From assembly GCA_015680685.1 (NCBI GenBank), contig MNCI01030304.1:1342656-1406655 (forward strand): DNA of 64,000 bases. The letters run 5' to 3'. Under the pieces are notes generated by a model. That model saw nothing but the letters and a program-made list of their open reading frames with translations. It was not told the origin of the DNA and did no database searches. Position numbers and translations under genes: made by a program. The stretch comes from Gnetum montanum. Taxonomy: Eukaryota; Streptophyta; Gnetopsida; Gnetales; Gnetaceae. Each line of letters opens with the position of its first letter. The stretch's first letter is position 1. Positions 55,790 to 64,000 of the stretch are shown in pieces.

Positions 55790-56571
55790 TGATGAGCCAC
55801 GATATCAAATCCACCCCATGATATCGTGTCCCATCTCATTATCTATAAATAAGAGGCGGCTTCCCTTGTTTTAGGAAGTAAGACTTAGACCCATAGCTAA
55901 ACTCTTGTTGTTTTACCATTCTAGAGTTAGAATAATTCCTGTGTGCCCGCAGTAGAAGTCATAAAGTGAACGGATCTTTATTCGAGCAATTTGTACCTAA
56001 GCACACATTTGTGTATGGCAATAAAGACGAACTTTGTGATAAACCTTGCAGCATACAGATTAAGCTAAATAGTAATTAATTATTGTTGAATGTTTAAATG
56101 CTTTCCTAGTTAATTAATCTCTCTCTCAACCCTTGACCCTCCTAGTTAAGTGCACTCAATACGACCACTTCGAGAATGTGTGCAGCATTTGGTAACCCAG
56201 TAACAATTAGCGTTTGGTAATCCTAGCAGCATTGCATTGGTTCAGGATGTGTGCGGCAAGTGGGAACGGATACTGGTGTTAGGAACAATTAGGACTTAGT
56301 AAATAGTTGATGTGAGTTAGTCACTTAGTTCTCCTTACCTTCCCTAATTAGCATAATACATTTAAAAGATAAAAGATATAAAAATCATATACCTCAAGCT
56401 TACTTAACCATACAACCATGACAATACAAGTAAGTTTGGGAAGACAATGATTGATTAACCTTAAGTGTTCCATTAAGGCGCGTAAGCACTTAGTCCTTGG
56501 AGTTCGACCAGATCGCATGTGAAATTCTCGTATTCATATGGTTGATTGTAGGGGTACCTCACCACTCATCA
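55790..56571 (+). repeat. E4 3' LTR
   Basis: It starts TGATGAGCCACGATATC after a GGGGGTA tract and ends CACTCATCA at 56571. Confidence 0.92.
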
Positions 56572-56575
56572 GTGG
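56571..56575 (+). repeat. E5 target-site duplication, left
   Basis: AGTGG, repeated exactly at 62516-62520. Its A is the last base of E4. Confidence 0.85.
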
Positions 56576-57429
56576 TGATGAATCGTGATTCATATGGCTA
56601 CGATATCAGACCCCTAATATCGGATCCACAATATGGGGTACGCGATATCACAGCCTAAGTAACAATATCGGATACGCGATATTGTAACTCTTGTGCGGGC
56701 CTAGAAATATTCATGTAGGTGCATGAGAGGAGTCAATTTTTTAGATAGAAGTTAGTCAGTCTTAGTTAGTTCTTAGTTTTTATTTCTAGTTCTTCTCAGC
56801 CTTTTCCCCTAGTGCATGCTCACAGTGTGATGATTGTAATTGTACAACATCCTTTATTCGAGTGTGATGTACTTGGACATGCACATGACCAAAAATAAAG
56901 ATTGAGATTACTTCATCATTGTAGCATTCACTTAGTTTAATTACTTAATTATTATTGTTATTAAATGTAGAATGAGTACGACTTAATCACGAGCATCTAC
57001 GTGTGACTACTTGGTATCCCAGTAGCATACTTAGGTCATGCGCTTGGTAATCCCAGTGGTAGTTGTGCATGAGGCTAAGATGTGTACGAATGATTAAGGA
57101 ACAGATGCTCATCGCACTTAGGCTAGCTTAGATTCTCTCTCCCTATATCCTATTAGCTTAGACCCTCTCTCCCTTTCCTCTTAGCCTAATTAAAGTTATT
57201 TTCCATTGCCTCCAAGAGTACCATTAGTTTAGGAACATATCATACACCTCACTCTGGACTAAATCATACGTGACAAACCATATACTAGTACAGGTGGAAA
57301 TATAGTGAATGGCAATCAACGAGCAACTATCTAGATACCACAACTAGCCCATCTACAGAGTTTGACTAGATTGTGTGTGAAACACTCGTATTCATATGGC
57401 TGAGTGCAGGGGTACCTCGCCACTCATCA
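56576..57429 (+). repeat. E5 5' LTR
   Basis: It starts TGATGAATCGTGATTC and ends CACTCATCA. It is shorter than the 3' LTR because of fewer GATATC-bearing words in U3 and a gap near 56965. Confidence 0.9.
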
Positions 57430-57430
57430 T

Positions 57431-57448
57431 TGGTGTCATTGTCGGGGA
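57431..57448 (+). other. E5 primer-binding site (tRNA-Asp type)
   Basis: TGGTGTCATTGTCGGGGA follows the LTR. Confidence 0.85.
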
Positions 57449-57589
57449 TAGTGTTAGCTATTTACATTAGTTACGTCATACAAGATCGCTGTAACAAAGC
57501 ATTCACGATATATCTCTTAGAAAGAAATTAATTAATTTCAATTAAGTCACACACGATTCACAACAATATCTCTCTCACAAGACTATGAT

Positions 57590-58740
57590 GACGTAACAAC
57601 TAGTAAGGCAATTCATTGGAGAACTAATGAATTATATAATGATGAAGATGAAGTTTGGAGTACCCAATCTAATGTAGGGGTCTCTTATGAGCATAAATGC
57701 AAAGAACATCATTCCAAATCACAAATGCATAACATACCTAGTGGTGATGAACCCCTACTGGCCACTACAAGCCTAACAGAAATACAAGAGGCTATTTGAA
57801 TATCTCGCAAGCATCATAAGGAAAGCCATCTACCCAGGCTTGACTTAAACAACTTTCCTAAGTATTTAGGAGGCTATGAATTAGATCCACAACAATATTT
57901 ACAAGCCTTCTATGATGCTTGTGCATGGAGTAACATTGATAATGGATGGCAAAAACTTAAGCTCTTTCCTATGACACTCGTTGGCCACGCAAATTTATGG
58001 TATAGATCCTTAAAACCAAAATCAATCCGATGTAGGCCAACAATGGTAGAACTATTTAATGAAAGATATCAAACCTATGCAAGATTGTTGACCTTGAGGA
58101 TACAAATCCAAGAATGGAAACAAGAGCAACATGAACCCTTGGACATGGCCTTAGAAAGATATTATGCACTATTAAACAACTGCCCAGGCCATGGGTTCTC
58201 CGAGGAAAGGTTAATGTACCATATCATAGATGGGCTCCATAATGAAACAAGGGAGACCCTAGGGATGTATGCCCGAGGTCAACTATATGAGCTATGAACT
58301 CATCAATTCCAAGATCTTAGCAAGCGGGTAGCAAAAGAAGAAGGAGAAATGGCTAAATGGGAGAATGCTGAAAAATCTCAATAGGCCCAAAAATCAACAA
58401 GGGCCCATGATTATGAAGAGGAGAAATCAACTCATCCCAAGGAGGGGGAATCATCTTTGCCAATACTACAATCATAATATGAAATTGAGGCAAAGATCAA
58501 TAAGATGATGGAATGGATGCATGAAAAATGTGGAGAATATGCCAACGCTATTAGAGGTAGAATTATGAAAACCCAAGAAATAGGAAAAAACACCTTTAGA
58601 TGATTGGAAAGAAGGGTTGAAAAGAATAAGAACTTAACTTCCAATCATACGTATCAATGTAACATTTTCATGTACAATCACCCCAAGGGCCAATGCCCAA
58701 TCTTGTCACATTTACATGAGCATTGGGGAAGAATGTTACA
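57590..58740 (+). pseudogene. E5 gag, decayed
   Basis: The upstream frame reads GDEPLLATTSLTEIQEA, then LGGYELDPQQYLQAFYD and WQKLKLFPMTL. The open piece 57971-58297 continues with LWYRSLKPKSIRCRPTM, LFNERYQTYARLLTLRIQI and CPGHGF, and a GMYARGQLYEL end. A Glu/Lys-rich segment follows, then CNIFMYNHPKGQCPILSHL at 58659-58715. This is the family Cys/His-Pro-Lys-Gly motif with its second Cys changed to Phe. Stops at 57798, 58295 and 58382 break the frame. Confidence 0.86.
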
Positions 58741-59022
58741 TTCAGAGTTCATGCAAAAATATTGTGTTTAATCATAGTGGCAACAATCCCAGTCATGGGG
58801 GAGGCCATCCCAAAATGGTTACACCCTTCATACCATTTGAACCTAAGTGCTTATCAAGTTCAAAATCCTGTTTCCCCAACTGGTTCAACATCCTCTATCT
58901 CCCCACATTATTATTATTCTCCTTAATACTATTAACCCATATCCTCTCCAACAGGACCACCACCTTGTGTACATTATACTTCTCCACAATTTCAACATTC
59001 TCATCCTTCACCTCCTTCTACA

Positions 59023-59556
59023 TTGCCACGAAGTGTTCTAGAAGGTTTTGCACCACAACATCAATCCACGAATGTTACTTGTGCTTCTACTATCAATAGT
59101 AATGGGAATCCTCCACAACATCATAAGCGTCCCTTCTTTATACATGATCGTAGAAAGGGACACCACAGTTCAAAAACCATTGCATCCACCAACTCAGCAC
59201 AAGTCCAACACTATGATGCATCTTCCTCTTCAAACCCAATGCCTCATGTTACCTTATCAAGGCCACCACTCAATACTCCAACAACTATGGGGCCCAATGA
59301 ATATAGCCACATGGGGAGACATGTTGATCCTTGCATACCATCTCACGGTCACAAGTACCATAGGGGGTCAACCCCTTATAAATTAACCACATCTTATAAC
59401 TTGCCCCACTATGTCAACTCTAATCAAGTGTGTGAACCCCAATGGGGTAAGTATGACCGGGTCCCAATATTTCCAACATGTAAGGATCCCAACCTTCCAT
59501 TTATTAATTCTAGCCATGCTCAAATGTTTAATTATGGGGGGTATTCCCCATTCTAA
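59023..59556 (+). pseudogene. E5 gag tail (Pro/Ser/His-rich)
   Basis: An open frame of 177 codons reads HHKRPFFIHDRRKGHHSS near its start, comparable to the KKRPFFRT block before protease in E3 and E4. It is low-complexity, rich in His, Pro, Ser and Asn, and ends with NYGGYSPF. In E1, E3 and E4 this region leads into protease. Here it ends, so the element lacks every enzyme. It is probably a continuation of gag rather than a separate gene. Confidence 0.6.
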
Positions 59557-60945
59557 CAACAGCAAAATTAATAAATGTTTTCCTTTTGTTTAATTTTACA
59601 ATTTTTTTGTTTTCCAGTTTTCATCTTTCAATTTATTGTTTTGTCTTTTTGTCTTTTTATGAGTAATCTCATCTACAAATAAAACACTCATGTGACTCAT
59701 TGGTTGAGGTGTTGTTTTCCGCTATCAAGTCTCAAGTGACTAATTATTTGGACAGCGAGCCCATCATATCCACCCAACCATTCTATTAATAAGAGGTTCT
59801 ACTCTGGGTACGATGATATTCTTGACAACATTAAAACTTAAAGTAATTTTTTGCTCATTATACCAGAGTGAAGAAGGATGGACCAAGAGGGAATGGCCAG
59901 GGTGTGACATCAAGGGGACTCATGGATTCTCTTTGGTGACATCTGTAGGAGTTATCATGTAGCTTGGTTGTACTAAGATCCTTGTAGATCTAATGGAAAA
60001 TGGAAGTAAGAGTAATCAAAAGGCACTCAATCAAAGAAACTCAATGCTATTCTAGGGGGTCCCACTGGAAAGACATGCACCCATGCCTAAAGTTAGGTGG
60101 CTTCTCTAGATTAACCACTTCAAAAAAAAAAGTGTGTGCCAAAGCGACCACACAAAAAGAACAAAGGAGAAAAAAGAGAGAGACCAAGATCAAATTACCA
60201 AAAAACAATCACTCCTCCCTTGAACAAAATGCCAAGTGATCATATGCCTTGATGTCATGGTACTCTTATGAGTGTCCATCATGGGATGAAACAATGCAAT
60301 GTCACTGATAAGAGGAATGGACTTGGTCTTGATTTTGGAGCGACGGGTTAATGCCCTACACTCAAGATTCATTGTGCCTGGGGTCAGTTACCTCATGTCC
60401 TAATCTTTGCAGTCCCTTCTACAATTTGCCTCATCTCGTTGTCCATGTATTTGTGACTTGTGTCTTATGTAGCATTGAATTCATACCTCATCACGATGGT
60501 ATCTATACGTGTGTGTTTTGTGGAACTGGTGTAGATTACATTTAACCCTTCTAGTGCCTATGGACATTTTGAGGTGTGGTTACGCAAGGGCATTATAGGT
60601 AGAAACCTACTTTGGGGAGGATCCAATTGCGTGACTTTTGTAATTTGTACTTGTTGCACACCACCACATCATTTTATACCCTCTAAGCACTTCATTGCCA
60701 AATCTATTCTTTCATTTGTCATCATTTTATCAAACGTTCCTCAAAACCATTACATGTCCTTTGATGTGTCACATAAACAAACCAAGTCTAACATTAAACT
60801 TTTAGGGCAACTTCCTTGAAAAAATTTCTAACTCTACAATCACACTAAGCAAAGAATTCAACAATTACTAAAGGCAATAAGTAAGGTATGAAATAATTTA
60901 ACTTCTTTTAATAACCTTACTAACAATTGATATTTGTGTGATTCT
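59557..60945 (+). other. E5 3' region, first part
   Basis: Non-coding, with the family's typical phrases (for example GGGGAGGATCCAATTG near 60615). Short ORFs have no support. Confidence 0.6.
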
Positions 60946-60947
60946 AG

Positions 60948-61394
60948 ATGGCCCCTAAAAGAGGACAACAAGGGCCTTCTCAAGGTGCAACTAAACATCC
61001 AAGGGGAGGCAAAAGCTAAGGACCTCATGTAGAACATGCAGAGAAAGAGGCACAATCATTCAACATCCATCAAGAAACTTCTGTCACTGCACAATCTAGC
61101 CAAGCAAAAGGTTGAGAGGTTAGGGCCCGAGCCTATGAAGAGGAATGACAACTATTTGCAACATGGCATGTTAGGGCCAATCAAGTGTTCCTGCAGCTGC
61201 CATGTCCATGGAAAGTGCCAACTCCATCAAACATTGGAACATCAGCATGGATGACTCATAATCCTTGAATAGAAGAGAAGAAACATTAGGCGCTTCTTCA
61301 ATGGTATCAATCTCAGAAGCTTGGTGCGTAGGACAAAGGAAAGGCACCCATGGAGGAACCACCGCCATCTGGAACCACATGAGTTCCAACAAAG
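60948..61394 (+). pseudogene. Possible extra E5 frame, decayed
   Basis: After an acceptor-like TGATATTTGTGTGATTCTAG, a frame begins MAPKRGQQGPSQG and continues for about 148 codons through six stops. It includes an EVRARAYEEE stretch and a WHVRANQVFLQLPCPW stretch. Four of the six stops (one TAA, two TGA, one TAG) are single changes from sense codons common in this composition. It may be an extra ORF of the kind some Athila/Tat elements carry, or captured sequence. No family was recognised. Confidence 0.35.
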
Positions 61395-61562
61395 TTTTGT
61401 AATTCTGTGTCTGTGTCCCAATTTTGTTTTGTTCAATCCCACACTACGGCATGAATAATTCCTAGTTAGTCAATAATCCCATACCTATCCACTATGTAAT
61501 CAATTGGACTCATTCTCATTTTGTTGAACTCGAGGACAAGTTATTATTCAGTCATGGGGGTA

Positions 61563-62515
61563 TGATGAATCGTGGTTTGTCAAGTGCTGATATTGGACCC
61601 TTGATATCGGACCCTTGTTAACCAGGTGTTGATATTGGACCCTTGTTATCAAACCCCTAATATCTGATGAGTCCTGATATCAGACCCCCATTATCAAACC
61701 CTCGATATCGCACCCGCAATATTGTGTATGCGATATTGTGGCCTGACAAGCAATATCGCATACGTGATATTGTGGTTCCCATGTGAGCCTATAAATACAC
61801 AATGGGACACATGGGAAAGAATAGTCAGTTTAGTGTTAGAGTAGAGTCTTTTTGTCATTTTTTCCTCTCAACTCTTTTCTCCTAGTGCATGCCTGCAATG
61901 TGATGATTGTAATTGTATGGCACATTTATTCGAGTGTGACGTACTTGGACACGCACATGACCAGAAATAAAGATTGAGATTACTTCATCATTGTAGCATT
62001 CACTTAGTTTAATTATTTAATTATTATTGTTATTGATTTCTTTTGTAGTTAATATCTCTTCATCCTAAACTCCTTAAATGTGGAATGAGTACGACTTAAT
62101 CATGAGCATTCAAGTGTGACTACTTGGTATCCCAGTAGCATACTTAGGGCATGCACTTGGTAATCCCAGTGGTAGTCATGCACAAGGTCCAAGATGTGTA
62201 CAGATGATTAAGGGACAGATGCTCATCGCACTTAGGCTAGCTTAGACTCTCTTTACCCTTTTCCTCCTAGCTTAATTAAAGTTATTTTCCATTGCCTCTA
62301 GGAGTAGCACTAAGTTAGAAACCACATCATACACCTCACTCTGGACTATACCATACATGACAAAGCAATACTAGTCCAAGTGGAAAAACAACGAACTGCG
62401 ATCAACGAGTAACTATCTAGATACCACAACTAGCCCATCTGCAGAGTTCAACCGGATCATGCGTGAAATGCTCATATTCGTATGGTTGAATGTAGGGGTA
62501 CCTTGCCACTCATCA
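61563..62515 (+). repeat. E5 3' LTR
   Basis: It starts TGATGAATCGTGGTTTG after GTCATGGGGGTA and ends CACTCATCA. The U3 (61575-61790) has an expanded series of GATATT/GATATC words. Confidence 0.9.
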
Positions 62516-62600
62516 AGTGGCATGCATTCATTTAGATCTTCAATATCACAATTCATTAGTAGATGGAAAGATCGATCTTACCAACCTTCCCTAATCAAAT
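62516..62600 (-). pseudogene. Unrecognised conserved ORF, copy B, 5' remainder
   Basis: Matches 23965-24062 on the minus strand (KMRSYLIREGW and LNECMP). This is the part of copy B displaced 12.8 kb by insertion of E4 and E5. Confidence 0.65.
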
Positions 62601-62639
62601 ATGATCTCATTTTATCCTCTCTTTTTTCAAGCTATCCTT

Positions 62640-62865
62640 TTGTTTTTAAGTGAATAAGCCAACACCAAAATTAGTTCTTCAAGCACCAAAAAGAGTGCAA
62701 ATGACATTTAAATTTGCGTCACACAAATAGTTTTGTCAGAATTTACTTTATGCTAATTGTGAAAAATATAAACATGTGTTTCAAAGTAGTATGTTTGGTC
62801 CTGAAGCAAGGCCACAACACTGTTGTGCAAGGCTTGGTATTGCAAGTAGTTTCTCTAATAAAAGT
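62640..62865 (+). pseudogene. Unidentified exon-like fragment 1
   Basis: One frame reads PTPKLVLQAPKRVQMTFKF, a TAG, then FCQNLLYANCEKYKHVFQSS and MFGPEARPQHCCARLG. It looks like a real exon by composition (higher GC than its flanks) and ends near a donor-like AGTAG. The protein was not recognised. Confidence 0.45.
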
Positions 62866-62989
62866 TTAGCCTACTTCCATTTCAACGAAGCTATCTATTA
62901 GTAAATAAAAAGGCAACAACATAATAAATATGTAATGAGATTGATCTAGATTATAACAATAAATACTGGATTCATGGATTAAATTGTAG

Positions 62990-63135
62990 GTGTTGAAAAT
63001 TGGCCGTGATGCAATTGGGTGTATGGAATCTCTTATAGAATCCATTATGGATGAAGCACGAGTAAATATCCTAGACTCTGAAACTAGGTTTGGATCATTG
63101 GAAAATAATGTTTGTTGTAGCATATACAAATAGTT
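62990..63135 (+). pseudogene. Unidentified exon-like fragment 2
   Basis: After a TAG acceptor-like site, a frame reads VLKIGRDAIGCMESLIESIM, then DEARVNILDSETRFGSLENN, and stops at 63132-63134. It is probably the next exon of the gene in fragment 1. The family was not recognised. Confidence 0.45.
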
Positions 63136-63204
63136 TGAGGCATAGTCCTTTTAAAGTTCATTTTTGGGAAAATGGTAGGTATTTTTTGATTGACCTGATA
63201 GCTT

Positions 63205-63571
63205 TTGTCGAAACAATTTGTTATTCGTATAAATAATGCAAATCAAGTTGTGATACTATCTAGAAAAGACAAAGAACAAGAATTAGAAAGATTGGAAGAT
63301 GAATATGAAAATAATCTATGCAAAAATAAAAATCTAAACATTCAATATAGGAAAAATAGAAAGTCTAGAAGGATTAGCTCCAAAAATCATCAGCTATGAT
63401 GAGTGAGGAGTTTCCATCGGAATATGGAATACAAGATAACGACATATTTTGTATGGATTTGGAGGATTCGACCAACAATAGATGCCAAGATATAGATCAT
63501 TATCAATCTATGACTTATGTGCCATCATTGATTTTCAATTCACTTGCAAATTGGATAGAAATTTTCAATTG
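63205..63571 (+). pseudogene. Unidentified exon-like fragment 3
   Basis: The open piece 63205-63399 has a charged, helix-prone segment (SRKDKEQELERLEDEYENN). Then in another frame comes an acidic segment (EEFPSEYGIQDNDIFCMDLE and DSTNNRCQDIDHY) ending at 63571. It may belong with fragments 1 and 2. The family was not recognised. Confidence 0.4.
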
Positions 63572-63611
63572 AACATGTCTATTGCTTTGAATAAATAATA
63601 CCATTTACATA

Positions 63612-64000
63612 TGATGAGATGCAATATGCACAAGCCGCAATATCGCGTACGCGATATCGCGTCATTCCCTGCGATATTGCGGTCCATCGCCAAATCTATA
63701 AATAAGAGGCGACACTCCCCTCATTTTATCATGATAGGCATAAAGTAGCGAAGCTCTGGCGGATTGATCACCCCAGAGATAGAATATTTTCCATGTGCCC
63801 GCAGTAGGAGTCCCCCAAGTGAACGGTTCTTTATTCGAGCAGCTTTGTACCTGAACGCAAGTTGTGTACGGCAATAAAGACGAGCTTTGTGGATAAACCT
63901 TGCAGTGCATGGATAGGTTTAATTAATGTTATTTACTACTTTCCTAGTAACGCGGCATGAGTACGACTTGGTTACGAGCGTTGACGAACGTGTACGGCTA
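63612..64000 (+). mobile_element. E7: gypsy LTR, cut by the window edge
   Basis: It starts TGATGAGATGCAATATG and shares the CGCGATATCGCG words, a TATAAATAAGAGGCG promoter motif (63700) and a CCCGCAGTAGGAGTC phrase with E3 and E4. No polypurine tract precedes it, so it is a 5' LTR or a solo LTR. Confidence 0.85.

Larger units (their letters stand above)
49713..56571 (+). mobile_element. E4: gypsy element with gag and protease only
   Basis: E4 is 6.9 kb. Its LTRs of 783 and 782 bp (49713-50495, 55790-56571) bound a PBS, gag (with the assembly gap), protease and the family's 3' region. RT, RNase H and integrase are deleted. It inserted into copy B of the unknown ORF at a GTGG site. Compared with copy A (CAACTAGTGGCATG), the left flank is CAATGGGTGG and the right flank GTGG. 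E5 then inserted exactly at the right junction. Confidence 0.92.
56576..62515 (+). mobile_element. E5: gag-only gypsy relative
   Basis: E5 is 5.9 kb. LTRs of 854 and 953 bp flank a tRNA-Asp-type PBS, a diverged gag, a Pro/Ser/His-rich tail and a 2 kb 3' region. No protease, RT or integrase was found. Gag is clearly related to E1/E3/E4 but more distant than they are from each other. The exact AGTGG duplication shows it inserted at the right-hand junction of E4. Confidence 0.9.

Noticed and set aside
58716-59386. Several overlapping plus-strand frames in E5
   Set aside because: Low-complexity Ser/Thr/His reading frames. Only the 59023 frame has the KRPFF block shared with relatives.
1-64000. 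tRNA, rRNA, CRISPR or bacterial-type operon signals
   Set aside because: None seen. Sequence style, introns and transposons are those of a plant nuclear genome.

Overview
The window is nuclear DNA of a land plant with a large, repeat-laden genome. A gymnosperm-like seed plant is plausible, but the sequence alone does not settle the species. It is AT-rich. Nearly every coding trace is a decayed transposable element or a broken piece of a plant gene with recognisable introns. I see no intact cellular gene, no rRNA or tRNA gene and no CRISPR array. One assembly gap (N run) lies at 50782-51263.

Layout. (1) 412-16224: an old minus-strand element with copia-type signals (E2). It has a gag but no recognisable pol, and instead carries a 'putative plant transposon protein' type ORF. 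A 9.3 kb Ty3/gypsy element (E1, 503-9828) sits inside its left LTR. (2) 16790-20500: an L1-type LINE remnant split by an RTE-type LINE (17733-19119). (3) 21340-26088 and 38557-39335: broken plant gene pieces that keep introns. They are a LONELY GUY (LOG) cytokinin-activating phosphoribohydrolase, a TAA1/TAR-type aminotransferase (auxin synthesis), a type-B response-regulator receiver domain (cytokinin response), an unrecognised minus-strand ORF, and a tandemly duplicated unknown exon pair. (4) 26089-38556: a Ty1/copia element (E6) with TSD GACTT, itself split by a minus-strand gypsy element (E3, 29388-36435, TSD GGAAC). (5) 41880-48240: a decayed Helitron core on the minus strand (HUH Rep, Pif1-like helicase, then an RPA70-like protein). 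(6) 48708-49712 plus 62516-62600: a second LOG exon and a second copy of the unknown minus-strand ORF. The latter is split by two abutting gypsy elements, E4 (49713-56571) and E5 (56576-62515). (7) 62640-63590: more unidentified exon-like pieces, then the start of another gypsy LTR (63612-64000).

The gypsy elements share LTR architecture, a tRNA-Asp-type primer-binding site, a gag with a distinctive Cys/His-Pro-Lys-Gly motif and a long 3' non-coding region. Only E1 keeps reverse transcriptase and integrase, both with broken catalytic residues. E3 and E4 stop after protease, and E5 has only gag. They look like a family of non-autonomous elements that needed a relative to move. The LOG/TAR/response-regulator pieces lie on both sides of the Helitron core. 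The most interesting reading of the window is Helitron-associated capture or duplication of hormone-pathway gene fragments, later buried by LTR retrotransposons. That reading is inference; the nested order itself is shown directly by interrupted homology and target-site duplications.
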